A program made the position numbers and the translations under genes. Below, one piece after another: positions 9,410 to 16,934 of a stretch of 26,018 nucleotides of DNA. Every line of letters begins with the position of its first letter. Within the stretch, counting starts at the first letter, position 1. The notes beneath the pieces are model-generated. The model was not told the DNA's origin. It did no database searches and saw only the letters and a program-made list of their open reading frames with translations. The stretch is from CAZADH01 sp964483805 (lineage in GTDB: Bacteria > Muiribacteriota > Ozemobacteria > Ozemobacterales > Ozemobacteraceae): assembly GCA_964483805.1 (NCBI GenBank), contig CAZADH010000055.1, positions 1 to 26,018 on the forward strand. Direction: 5' to 3'.

Positions 9410-10638
9410 GCAAGAAGCAACACTCTGTATTGACACCAGCCGCGCCGTCACCATCTGGGCAAAGCGGGACGACCGGCCAGGACGGCGCCCGCCCCCCTAC
9501 CCTGGGCGCAGCAGGCGTTTGCCACGATGGAGAGCGGTCCCAAACGGAGTCTGGGACGGCGCAATCGACCCGCCCGGTGCTCCTCGAGGTCAACGATCTG
9601 CGCATGGTGTTCCCCGTGCTCGGCGGCGTGTTCCGCCGTCAGGTCGCGGCGGTCAGGGCGGTCGACGGCGTGTCGTTCACGTTGCGCGAGCGCGAGACGC
9701 TGGGGTTGGTGGGCGAGTCCGGGTGCGGCAAATCGACGACCGGCAAGTGTATTGCAAATCTCTACAACACCACGGCCGGGCAGATCCGGTTTCACTCGCG
9801 CCGGGCGCTGGCGGAGCAGCCCGCAGCGGGCAGCACCGCGGCGCAACCGAGCCCCGGCGGGGCTACCCCACCAGCGCCCGCAGGCACGCACGTCGTCGAT
9901 CTGGCCCGACTCGACAACGACCAGATGCGGCCGTATCGCTCCGAGATCCAGATGATCTTTCAAGACCCTTACGCGTCGCTCAACCCGCGGCTGACCGTCA
10001 CCGATATCGTGCGCGAGCCGCTGACGATCCATCGGCCCGATCTGTCGCCCGCCGCGATGGACGAACGGGTGGCGTGGTTGCTGGCGAAGGTCGGCCTGTC
10101 GCCCGAGCAGGCGCACCGGTATCCGCACGAGTTCTCGGGCGGACAGCGGCAACGCATCGGCATCGCCCGCGCGCTGGCGACCCACCCGCGGTTGGTGATC
10201 GCCGACGAACCGGTGTCGGCACTCGACGTCTCGATCCAGGCGCAGGTGATCAACCTGATGCAGGATCTGCAGGCCGAGTTCGGCCTCGCCTACATTTTCA
10301 TCGCCCACGACCTGGCAGTGGTCGAACACATTTCAGACCGCATCGCGGTCATGTATTTGGGCAACATCGTCGAGATCGCGCCGGTCGCCGACCTGTTCGC
10401 CAACCCCAAACACCCCTACACCCGCGCGTTGTTGTCGGCGATTCCGCACCCCGAGCCGCAACGGGAGCGGCCGCAACGGCAACTGCTGACCGGCGAGGTG
10501 CCGACCCCGCTCAACAAGCCCTCCGGCTGCGGTTTCCGCACCCGCTGCCCGATCGTGCGACCGAGTTGTAGCGAAGCACCGCCGCCGATGCTCGACCTGG
10601 GCAACGGCCACGGCGTGGCCTGCCCGTTTTGTGGATAG
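9406..10638 (+). CDS. Oligopeptide-type ABC transporter ATP-binding protein (DppF/OppF-like; second half of a split YejF)
   Basis: 410 residues. After an unusual Ser/Gly/Thr-rich N-terminal extension (about 1-57), the ATPase core has Walker A GESGCGKS (103-110), Q-loop MIFQDPYASLNPR (183-195), signature FSGGQRQRIGIARAL (243-257), Walker B LVIADEP (263-269), switch H301 and the family cysteine tail (GCGFRTRCP plus two further Cys). A Pro/Ala-rich insertion (about 133-162) between Walker A and the Q-loop contains a perfect DNA palindrome. ATG overlaps the preceding stop (ATGA). It would pair with the upstream ATPase to energise the importer. The TAG stop lies in the conserved flank (TGTGGATAG) of the repeat element that follows. 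Confidence 0.93.
9850..9864. repeat. AGCCCC-GGC-GGGGCT palindrome in a coding insertion
   Basis: A 6-bp perfect stem with a 3-base loop lies inside the Pro/Ala-rich segment of the second ATPase that separates Walker A from the Q-loop. The surrounding approximately 90 bases keep frame. It may be the remnant of an inserted palindromic repeat, but could also be chance in a GC-rich low-complexity stretch. Confidence 0.5.
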
Positions 10639-10662
10639 GGGACAGACCCTAGGGTCTGTCCC
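10639..10662. repeat. Perfect palindrome: arms GGGACAGACCCT / AGGGTCTGTCCC
   Basis: A 24-base perfect palindrome (12+12) immediately after the importer operon stop codon. The 20-base stretch ending in its left arm (10630-10649, starting TGTGGATAG) is repeated at 10751-10770. It sits between convergent genes, a usual place for REP/REPIN elements, and may also terminate or stabilise the upstream transcript. Confidence 0.9.
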
Positions 10663-10758
10663 GGCTATCATGTTTCCGATAATACTTGCCAAAACCCGCC
10701 ACCAGACACGCCCTTTCTCGTCGGCGCAGGTTGCGCACCGACCGCGCGATTGTGGATA

Positions 10759-10784
10759 GGGGACAGACCCAAGGGTCTGTCCCC
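10759..10784. repeat. Second palindromic unit: arms GGGGACAGACCC / GGGTCTGTCCCC
   Basis: Twelve-base arms with an aa spacer. It ends five bases before the convergent ADP-ribosylglycohydrolase stop codon. With the unit at 10639 it forms a two-copy element about 145 bases long that fills the whole intergenic gap; the bases between (10663-10758) contain no supported gene. Confidence 0.9.
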
Positions 10785-10789
10785 TCCCC

Positions 10790-11926
10790 TCAGTACGGCG
10801 GCAATAGGCGACGCAGGCCGTGGGCACTGACGATGAACAGGAAGAAAGCGTTGCGCAGCGGCAACGCCGGCCAGGCAAACATTGCCTCGCGGCCGCGGCC
10901 GGGCGGGGCGCAGAGCGCGGCCGCGAGGCGGCGCAGGTAACGGCGCGACAACGGCCAATCGGCCACGCCGGCCACCCACTCGCGGGGTATACCGGCCTCG
11001 CCCACCGACGCGCCGACCAACGCACCGGCAATCGCGCCGACGGTGTCGGTATCACCGCCACAATCGAGCAGAGCCGACACCGTGGCCCGAAAATCACCGC
11101 GGTGCTTGATGAATCCGTAGATGGCCAGCGGCACGGTGTGGTGGATGTAACCCGAGATGCCGGCATACTGCCCCATCGTGGCGGCCAGCGCCAAGACCTC
11201 GGCATCGTCGGCCCACGCGTGTTCGATGCGGGCCAGGCAATTGGGCCATTCGCGGTCGTCGGGGTGGCGCACGGTCTCGAGTCGGCGGAACAGGTCGATC
11301 GCGCTGACGCGTATGAACACCCGCTCCGGCGTTTGGGCCAACGGCGCCGATGTCGACAAGACGGCGGCGGCAACCTCGGCAATGGCACGCGCGCCGGTAA
11401 AGGCATGCGGATGCGTGTGGGTCATGCGGGTGCTGGCATCGACAAAAGCCCGGCGCCGCTCGGGGTCATCGGCGAAGTAGGCACCGATCAACGACGCCCG
11501 CATCGCCGGGCCGTTGCCGGCACTGAAGACGCCGCTGCGCGCCGGCGAAAACCCACACCACAACTTGAGACAGGCCTGCAAGGTGGCAAAACCGACGCCG
11601 CCCGGCAGCATGAGCAACCACACGCGCAACCGCCATGCGAGTGCACGGGCGAAGGCATCGGGATCGTCGTCGTGGGCCAGCAGACTGGCCCCGACGAAGG
11701 CGGCATGCTCGGTATCATCGCTGACAAAACCACGGTTGCAGATGAAGCGATGACGCCACTCTTCTCCGACCATGCGCTGACGGCGGCCCGGCGACAGGTT
11801 TTCGACCGGGAGGCCAAGAGCATCGCCAACGGCAGTGCCCAGCAACAGGCCGTTCAGCCGCGCCGCGCGGTCCGGACCGACCAGACCGGAGGCGGGGCGC
11901 GCCCCGGCGGCGGACTCAGTTGTCAT
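10790..11926 (-). CDS. ADP-ribosylglycohydrolase (DraG/ARH family) protein
   Basis: 378 residues from ATG 11926. The all-helical hydrolase signature is complete: GLLLGTAVGDALGLPVE (27-42), the metal-binding SDDTE (69-73), and near the C-terminus CGGDTDTVGAIAGALVGA (289-306). These enzymes remove ADP-ribose from proteins or small molecules using two divalent metals; the substrate here is not predictable, and no nitrogenase or ADP-ribosyltransferase gene is nearby. A GTG 39 bases upstream (11965) would add 13 residues; I prefer the ATG because the conserved fold starts soon after, but neither has a strong ribosome-binding site. The C-terminal approximately 25 residues (NAFFLFIVSAHGLRRLLPPY) are unusually hydrophobic. 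Probably cytoplasmic and monocistronic. Confidence 0.92.
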   Translation of the reverse strand: MTTESAAGARPASGLVGPDRAARLNGLLLGTAVGDALGLPVENLSPGRRQRMVGEEWRHRFICNRGFVSDDTEHAAFVGASLLAHDDDPDAFARALAWRLRVWLLMLPGGVGFATLQACLKLWCGFSPARSGVFSAGNGPAMRASLIGAYFADDPERRRAFVDASTRMTHTHPHAFTGARAIAEVAAAVLSTSAPLAQTPERVFIRVSAIDLFRRLETVRHPDDREWPNCLARIEHAWADDAEVLALAATMGQYAGISGYIHHTVPLAIYGFIKHRGDFRATVSALLDCGGDTDTVGAIAGALVGASVGEAGIPREWVAGVADWPLSRRYLRRLAAALCAPPGRGREAMFAWPALPLRNAFFLFIVSAHGLRRLLPPY

Positions 11927-12121
11927 ACACTGTATGTCGACCTCGGCACAACCACGAGACGCCACGATTGGCCGTGTAATACTTTATATTTCACACAAGC
12001 CTTCTTGCCTTGCCGGTCCCGGTCGCCGATGTCCAAGCAACTTCACCTCATCGCGCTCGGCTGGTTCGCCGCTGCCGAAGAGGAGACAGTCGCAAAGACC
12101 CGGGGCCAGGGCCACCCGAGT

Positions 12122-12918
12122 TCAGTGCCGCCCGAGGCGCGAGATCCAGGGGTGGCCGGGGTGCGTGGCGCCGAGCGCCGCCGTCAGCCAGGCGCGCCGG
12201 AACGGATCGAGGGCCGGCAGGGCCGACTCGAAGTCGTGCTCGTTCTCGTCGTTGGCGTGCGACTTGGCCTTGTACAGCAGAATCAGCTCGGGAGCGAGCA
12301 CGACCAGGCCATCGCGCATCGGCAGGAACGCTTGCGCCAACGGCAGGCGCACCGACGACTCGCGGCGAAAAACGAACTGGCCGTCCTCGTCGTCGTTCAA
12401 CAAGAGTTCAATAAAATCGGGATCGTGCTTGGGGTTCTTGCCCCAAACAACGTGCAGCGGCAACTCGATCGGCTGCCCGTCGGCCCAGCGCGACAACTTG
12501 CCGTGGTGGGCCACGGCGAGGGTCCAGCCGCCGGCGGTGAGGCCGCTCTGCCAGGCCAACTGGTGCCGGCGCAGAATCGCCACATCGACATCTTTGNNNN
12601 NNNNNNCCCCCAGCCACCACCAAAACCCCACGGCCCCGGCAAACCGGCGACGAGTTGCGTCACGCGGGTGAGCGCCGAAAAGTCGGTGGGCATCACCGGC
12701 ACGACCTTTGCCTGGCGGACATCGCGCCCGCCGGCACTGCGCGCACTGCGCGAGCTCGTTGCCGCGGTATCGGGCGCCCGCCGCGGTGTCGACGAAGCGA
12801 CACGCGTCGAACCACGCGAAGACGGTGCGCGCGGCTCTCGTTTCGGCAATGGCGGCGCCGGCGGCGGTACGTCATTGCTGGAATCGACCACGGTGATACT
12901 GATTTTGCTGCGTTTCAT
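12122..12918 (-). CDS. ANT(2'')-like nucleotidyltransferase (aminoglycoside adenylyltransferase family), interrupted by assembly gap
   Basis: The C-terminal part (12122-12596) reads KDVDVAILRRHQ...LPLAQAFLPMRDGLVVLAPELILLYKAKSHANDENEHDFESALPALD...HPWISRL, matching the family of aminoglycoside-2''-adenylyltransferase-like proteins; DVD supplies the acidic pair. The N-terminal part (12607-12918) ends PWGFGGGWG, the family's conserved GGW just upstream of that motif. The two halves are in different frames only because the ten-N gap replaces what should be about 35-40 bases encoding roughly a dozen residues. Start ATG 12918 follows GGGAGGT by six bases. That start adds about 75 Pro/Ser/Arg-rich residues before the conserved region; ATG 12693 is the alternative and fits the usual family length better. 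Most relatives are uncharacterised, so resistance should not be assumed. Confidence 0.8.
12597..12606. other. Ten-N assembly gap inside the nucleotidyltransferase gene
   Basis: Exactly ten undetermined bases between conserved GGW and KDVDV motifs. The apparent frameshift across it disappears if the real gap length is 2 modulo 3, for example about 35 bases. It is a scaffold placeholder and does not indicate a pseudogene. Confidence 0.92.
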
Positions 12919-13284
12919 GCGGTGACCTCCCGGGCGATCGAGACCACATCCCTTGTCCGACCCATCGGTGGGTATGCTATCACGGATCGGAAGTTTATGG
13001 GCGGCGAATCGGTTGGCGGCAACCTCAACGACGAGAAAACCCGTGGCCAGCCATTTGTTGTCGCGATCGACATCACGGTTTCGATCGTTTGTTGACAGGC
13101 CGTTGCGGTGCCGGTTCCTGATGGCCCGGATACCACCCTTCAGGGTCGCGCAAGAGGAACAGCCCAAGGGGACGTGGGTTCACCGTGTATTACCCCGCCG
13201 ATAGCCCACCACCCCGGGAACCGCCTCACGGCAGGGGCGACGGTTGCGGCTGTTTTGGTTTGACCGCGCACACATCACTTGTAT
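12919..13284. other. Intergenic region between nucleotidyltransferase and alkyltransferase genes
   Basis: About 366 bases with no supported gene. Short frames on either strand give arginine- and proline-rich shadows without ribosome-binding sites. It holds the weak minus-strand promoter near 13000, and one TTGTATTTAC word overlaps the alkyltransferase stop codon at its right edge. Confidence 0.6.
12994..13022 (-). promoter_or_regulatory. Possible promoter for the nucleotidyltransferase gene
   Basis: On the minus strand TTGCCG (13022-13017), a 17-base spacer and CATAAA (12999-12994); each hexamer matches four of six consensus bases. Low confidence. Confidence 0.28.
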
Positions 13285-13785
13285 TTACAGTGACGGCCAG
13301 GCCCCGGTGCGTTCGAAGTCGAGCAGCCGTTGCTTGATCGGCAGGCCGCCACCGAAACCGGTCAGGCTGCCGTCGGCGCCGATCACCCGGTGACAGGGCA
13401 CGATCAGCGGCATGGGATTGCGCCGGTTGGCGCCACCGACCGCTCGCATCGCTTTCGGCTGCCCGATGCGCTTCGCCAGCTCGCCATACGAGATGGTCGT
13501 GCCGTAGGGAATGGCGCGCAGCGCCTCCCACACCCGCAGTTGAAATGGCGTTCCCTGCGGCGCCAGCGGCACGGTAAACTCGCGCCGCCGCCCCGCGAAC
13601 CACGCATCCAGTTCGGCGATCACGGCGGTGAACGGCCCCCGAGCGCGCTCTGCGGGCAAGCCGCGAGCTTGCACCGGCGCCTCGTGCTCGCCCGGAAAAG
13701 CCAACCCGATCAAGGCAGTGCCGCTGCTCCAGAGCGTCAACCGGCCGATAGGGCTGTCAATATCATATACATACAATTTGCTCAC
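13285..13785 (-). CDS. ogt: Methylated-DNA--[protein]-cysteine S-methyltransferase
   Basis: 166 residues, the normal length for a stand-alone O6-alkylguanine-DNA alkyltransferase. The active-site motif PCHR is at 130-133 (acceptor C131), preceded by the DNA-binding helix-turn-helix region GTPFQLRVWEALRAIPYGTTISYGELAKRIG and GGANRRNP. It repairs O6-alkylguanine by irreversible transfer of the alkyl group to the cysteine. The frame is open upstream to 13923, but GTG 13785 is supported by AGGAGA seven bases before it and by the conserved MSKLYVYDIDSPIGRLTL start. The stop codon TAA lies inside a TTGTATTTAC word. A good promoter sits just upstream, so it is probably transcribed alone; it could instead read through from the two-component genes. 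The symbol denotes the family; adaptive Ada regulation is not visible. Confidence 0.94.
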   Translation of the reverse strand: MSKLYVYDIDSPIGRLTLWSSGTALIGLAFPGEHEAPVQARGLPAERARGPFTAVIAELDAWFAGRRREFTVPLAPQGTPFQLRVWEALRAIPYGTTISYGELAKRIGQPKAMRAVGGANRRNPMPLIVPCHRVIGADGSLTGFGGGLPIKQRLLDFERTGAWPSL

Positions 13786-13827
13786 TGTCGTTCTCCTGTT
13801 CGGCGCTGCATAGACCGGCACTGGGCA

Positions 13828-13857
13828 AGTATATCGCCGCCGGAGACTCACCGACAA
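13828..13857 (-). promoter_or_regulatory. Sigma-70-type promoter for ogt
   Basis: On the minus strand TTGTCG (13857-13852), an 18-base spacer and TATACT (13833-13828; five of six to consensus). It would start near 13821, about 36 bases before the GTG start codon. Confidence 0.5.
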
Positions 13858-13919
13858 CTCCCGCCAACAACCTGGCCGCGATGCACATGGCACCCTGCCG
13901 TGGGGCAACAGGGCCAACG

Positions 13920-14621
13920 TCACTTGACGCGCAAACTGTAGCCCAGCCCCCGGTGACTGACGATCGACCCGTCACCGTTCTCGTCGCCGCCCGCGCTCCC
14001 CGCCGCCTCGGCCAGTTTGCGCCGCAACGCGGCAATGACGTTATCGACCGTGCGCGGCGTGCCGTCGTAATCGTAACCCCAGGCGAAATCGATCAGCTTG
14101 TCGCGGCCGACGATCGCCCCCTTGTTGCCCAGCAGGCAACGCAACACCAGGACCTCTTTCTTGGTCAGCGCCCCCGATTGCCCGGCGCCCGCATAACAAC
14201 CGGCATGCAGATCGATGCGCACCCCGCCAAGATCGATATCCGCGCTCGGCCCGCCCCCCGTCGCCAGCCAACGGGCGATACGCGCCCGCAGCACTTGCAG
14301 TGAGAACGGCTTGGTCACGTAGTCGGCCGCACCCAGGCGAAAGGCGGTCAGGATATCGTCATCGCCGCCCCGCACCGAAACGAGAAACACCGGTGTTGTA
14401 TTTACAAAAGGTTGCAGTTGCTCGAGCAGGCGCAGGCCGTTGACACCCGGCAGATTGATGTCGAGCAGGATGATGGCCGGCTGCAGTTCACGCACCAACC
14501 CGACCAGGTCGGTGCCGTCGCGCCGCGCACTGACCCGGAACTCCCGGCCCATGGCGGCCGTCACTGCCGCCGCCATGGCCGGATCGTCATCGACCAGCAG
14601 AAGCCGCCGCGGTTCAGGCAT
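13920..14621 (-). CDS. OmpR/PhoB-family response regulator
   Basis: 233 residues. Receiver domain (about 5-120): acidic cluster D11-D12-D13, phospho-acceptor D54 in LLDINLPG, S82 in place of the usual Thr/Ser switch residue and K104 in KPFSLQVL. The C-terminal winged helix (about 130-233) has the OmpR-type LTKKEVLVLRCLLGNKGAIVGRDKLI and the wing motif TVDNVIAALRRKL...RGLGYSLRVK. ATG 14621 overlaps the end of the kinase gene by eight bases, so the pair is translationally coupled and cognate. It probably binds tandem direct repeats, and such a repeat lies at 16336-16353 between the kinase gene and the divergent ferredoxin-AOR operon. That target is inference. Confidence 0.95.
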   Translation of the reverse strand: MPEPRRLLLVDDDPAMAAAVTAAMGREFRVSARRDGTDLVGLVRELQPAIILLDINLPGVNGLRLLEQLQPFVNTTPVFLVSVRGGDDDILTAFRLGAADYVTKPFSLQVLRARIARWLATGGGPSADIDLGGVRIDLHAGCYAGAGQSGALTKKEVLVLRCLLGNKGAIVGRDKLIDFAWGYDYDGTPRTVDNVIAALRRKLAEAAGSAGGDENGDGSIVSHRGLGYSLRVK

Positions 14622-16242
14622 GCGGCAGCACCGCCGTCGCCGTCGCGCCCTTGCCGACCCCAGCGGAACCCACGGTGAACGTGCCGCCCATCGCGGCACA
14701 CAGACCCTGGGCGAGATACACGCCAAGGCCAGTGCCGACGATCCCGTCGGTACCCTGCGCCCCGCCCCGGAAGAACGCCTCGCCGACGCGGACCAGGTCA
14801 CGCGAGGCAATGCCAATCCCCTGGTCGATCACGGTGAGATGCACGCGCGTGCCCTCCATCCCCGCGACGACCCGGACCGGCGTCAGTTGCGGCGAATACT
14901 TGAGCGCGTTGTCGAGCATGGTCTCGAGCACCTCGCGCACCGCCTGCGGATCGCCCGCCACGCGCAATCCCGCCGGAATCTGCAGGGTCACCCGGTCGGC
15001 GGGGAACGCCGGATACCGCCCCAGCAGCCGCTCGCGCACCGCCATCGCCACCGGCGCCAGATCGACCGGTTCGGCCAACAGCGTCAGCGCGTTCTTGTCG
15101 GACTGCGCCAGGCGCACGAAGCGCCGGTAGGTGCTGTCCATGATCTCGAGCTCGCGCCGGATCAACCCGACCAAGGTCGGCCGACTCTCGGCCGCGGCCG
15201 CCGGATCGACCAGTGCCTCACTGAGGATTCCCAGCGAATGCACCGGACCCCGCAGCGTGTGCGCGAGATTGAGCACCCAGTCGTTGCGCAGTTCCAGATC
15301 GTGCGCCGAGGTCTGCGCGCGAATCTCGGTCGAGACGACGATGCCGATGATGAGCAGAGCAAGCATACCCAGGACAGCAACGAACCAATAGATCACTCTT
15401 TCTGAAACCCGGGCAAAGAGGCCCGGCGGGTAATTCACGCGCACGCGCCACCCGGCAAACACGCCTCCGAGCGCTCGTTCTTCGGTTGCCAAACCCTGCC
15501 CCCCGCGCACCTGGGCCGCCGCGGGCGTCGACAGTCCGTGACTGGTCACGGTCATGCAGGCGTCACCGGCCGCCGTCAGCAGTGACACATACATGTAGTT
15601 GTCGGTACAGTTCTGGCGCAAGACCTTCATCACCACATTCGTCAGTGCCGCGCCAGCGAAGATCAGGCCGCACTGCCCGCGTTGACCGGGTTGCCGCGGC
15701 ACCTCGAGCACGGCGAACATCGGGCTGCCACCGTTCACGACGGCCCGCGCATGCCAATCGACCCCAGCCGGCACCGCCGCGGGCCCAACCGATTCGGTAC
15801 CCGCCGCCGCCCCACCACCCTCGGGAACGGCAGCGCAGGCCCGCTGCCACAACGTCGACCAGTCGGCAGCCGCATCATCGGCAACCGTGACCGACGCCGT
15901 GGCCAGCACAAACCGCCACTGGCGGGCCGCTTCATCACGGTGAACCACCGCCGCCACCGCCGGATGCGCCGCAAAGTCAGCACCGGTCAGGGTTCGACCG
16001 GCGGCGGCCGAGAACAACGCATTGGCCTCGGCGCGCAGGAACCGCTCGACATCCGACGACACATGGATCGGCACCGACGAGATCTGCGTACCGCGGTAGG
16101 TCTCGGCCACATGCATCATCATCACCGCCCCGGCGAAGCCAAGAATGCCCACCGTCGCCAACAGGGCCACCAACGACCCGTTCACCACCAGCAACCGCAT
16201 GAACCATCCCAGTGAGAATCGCGCTGAACGTGTCTTCGTCAT
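14614..16242 (-). CDS. Membrane sensor histidine kinase
   Basis: 542 residues. TM1 (about 17-43) and TM2 (about 284-304) flank a periplasmic sensor of about 240 residues that I do not recognise beyond a possible double-Cache-like shape. The kinase core has the H-box LNLAHTLRGPVHSLGIL with acceptor H328 (TLRGP is a variant of the usual ELRTP), the N-box MLDNALKYSP (N445), the G1 box DQGIGI (473-478) and the G2 box GTGLGVYLAQ (503-512). Start ATG 16242 is preceded by AAGGAGG at seven bases; the longer open frame to 16293 is excluded by this site. First gene of a two-gene operon with the response regulator, divergent from the ferredoxin-AOR operon, which suggests it senses something connected to aldehyde or redox metabolism. 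Confidence 0.94.
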   Translation of the reverse strand: MTKTRSARFSLGWFMRLLVVNGSLVALLATVGILGFAGAVMMMHVAETYRGTQISSVPIHVSSDVERFLRAEANALFSAAAGRTLTGADFAAHPAVAAVVHRDEAARQWRFVLATASVTVADDAAADWSTLWQRACAAVPEGGGAAAGTESVGPAAVPAGVDWHARAVVNGGSPMFAVLEVPRQPGQRGQCGLIFAGAALTNVVMKVLRQNCTDNYMYVSLLTAAGDACMTVTSHGLSTPAAAQVRGGQGLATEERALGGVFAGWRVRVNYPPGLFARVSERVIYWFVAVLGMLALLIIGIVVSTEIRAQTSAHDLELRNDWVLNLAHTLRGPVHSLGILSEALVDPAAAAESRPTLVGLIRRELEIMDSTYRRFVRLAQSDKNALTLLAEPVDLAPVAMAVRERLLGRYPAFPADRVTLQIPAGLRVAGDPQAVREVLETMLDNALKYSPQLTPVRVVAGMEGTRVHLTVIDQGIGIASRDLVRVGEAFFRGGAQGTDGIVGTGLGVYLAQGLCAAMGGTFTVGSAGVGKGATATAVLPHA

Positions 16243-16335
16243 AACCTTCCTCCTTCGGCAATGCGCTGGGCGACGCGCCCCCCGGGCTCGCAATTTTCGT
16301 CGCTCTTTTCGCTCTGCCCCAAGGATGCCGTCATT

Positions 16336-16353
16336 ATGTCACAGGAATGTCAC
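16336..16353. promoter_or_regulatory. Pho-box-like operator: ATGTCAC-AGGA-ATGTCAC
   Basis: Two identical 7-bp direct repeats (16336-16342 and 16347-16353) separated by 4 bp, an 11-bp period. This is the architecture bound by PhoB/OmpR-type dimers (the E. coli pho box is CTGTCAT-N4-CTGTCAT). It lies between the divergent kinase and ferredoxin genes, 33 bp upstream of the TATAAT of the ferredoxin operon, a typical activator position. CATAAT on the opposite strand overlaps its left end and could be the kinase -10. Confidence 0.6.
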
Positions 16354-16382
16354 GCGCGCCCCCAATTCGCCGACGATGGCGA

Positions 16383-16391
16383 TGGTATAAT
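16383..16391 (+). promoter_or_regulatory. Extended -10 promoter of the ferredoxin-AOR operon
   Basis: TGG followed by a perfect TATAAT (16386-16391); the -35 position (caattc) is poor, as expected for an extended -10 or activator-dependent promoter. Transcription would begin near 16398, about 30 bases before the GTG start. Confidence 0.6.
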
Positions 16392-16426
16392 GGCGCCATT
16401 CCGACCGGGCACGAAGGGAGATTGTC

Positions 16427-16933
16427 GTGGCGAAACTGTTGCGGGTCTTGGAGCGTGAGCATTGCATCGGTTGTTACAGTTGCATGCAGGCGTGCAGTCG
16501 CACCTGGTTCTCGGCACTGACGTGCGAAAAGGCGGCGCTGCGGGTGCGCAACTACACGGGTGTCGAGGGCGCGTTCTCGATTCGCGTTTGCTATGGCTGT
16601 CCGAATCCCGATTGTGCCGCGGCGTGCCAGACCGGAGCCCTCACCGCCCGGCCCGGCGGCGGCATCACCTTCGACCCGAAGAAGTGCGCCAAGTGCGGCG
16701 ATTGCGCGCGGGCCTGCGTGCCCAAGGCCCTGCAGTGGGACTACGAGCACAACCAGCCGATTCCGTGCCGGCAATGCGGCGTCTGCGTGCAGTTCTGCCC
16801 CAACGGCGTGCTCGGCATGATCGACCCCGACGCACCGGTCACCGAAGCCACGGCCAAACCCGCTGCGGTTCCTGCGCCGACGGCGGCCCCGGCACCCGCC
16901 CCTGCCGCCACCCCGACCAAGGAGGCCCGTTGA
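16427..16933 (+). CDS. Ferredoxin-like protein with four [4Fe-4S] cysteine sets, electron partner of AOR
   Basis: 168 residues. Four cysteine groups: C13-C16-C19-C23, C55-C58-C63-C67, C87-C90-C93-C97 and C114-C117-C120-C124, enough for four [4Fe-4S] clusters, plus an extra C33. This HycB/YdhY-like polyferredoxin type is frequently encoded next to aldehyde ferredoxin oxidoreductase-family enzymes, and here the AOR start follows the stop by one base. No signal peptide, so cytoplasmic. The C-terminal tail (about 143-168) is Pro/Ala-rich without cysteines. GTG 16427 follows AAGGGAG by six bases. It would relay electrons between the oxidoreductase active site and another carrier; the final acceptor is not visible in the window. 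Confidence 0.93.
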   Translation: MAKLLRVLEREHCIGCYSCMQACSRTWFSALTCEKAALRVRNYTGVEGAFSIRVCYGCPNPDCAAACQTGALTARPGGGITFDPKKCAKCGDCARACVPKALQWDYEHNQPIPCRQCGVCVQFCPNGVLGMIDPDAPVTEATAKPAAVPAPTAAPAPAPAATPTKEAR

Positions 16934-16934
16934 C

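Noticed and set aside
10820..12596. Plus-strand open frame antisense to the ADP-ribosylglycohydrolase and nucleotidyltransferase
   Set aside because: The minus strand carries complete conserved motifs; the plus frame is low-complexity Arg/Gly/Gln-rich with no recognisable domain, and crosses an N gap.
12122..12918. Nucleotidyltransferase as a frameshifted pseudogene or aminoglycoside-resistance gene
   Set aside because: The frame change coincides with a placeholder gap, and family membership alone does not show drug modification.
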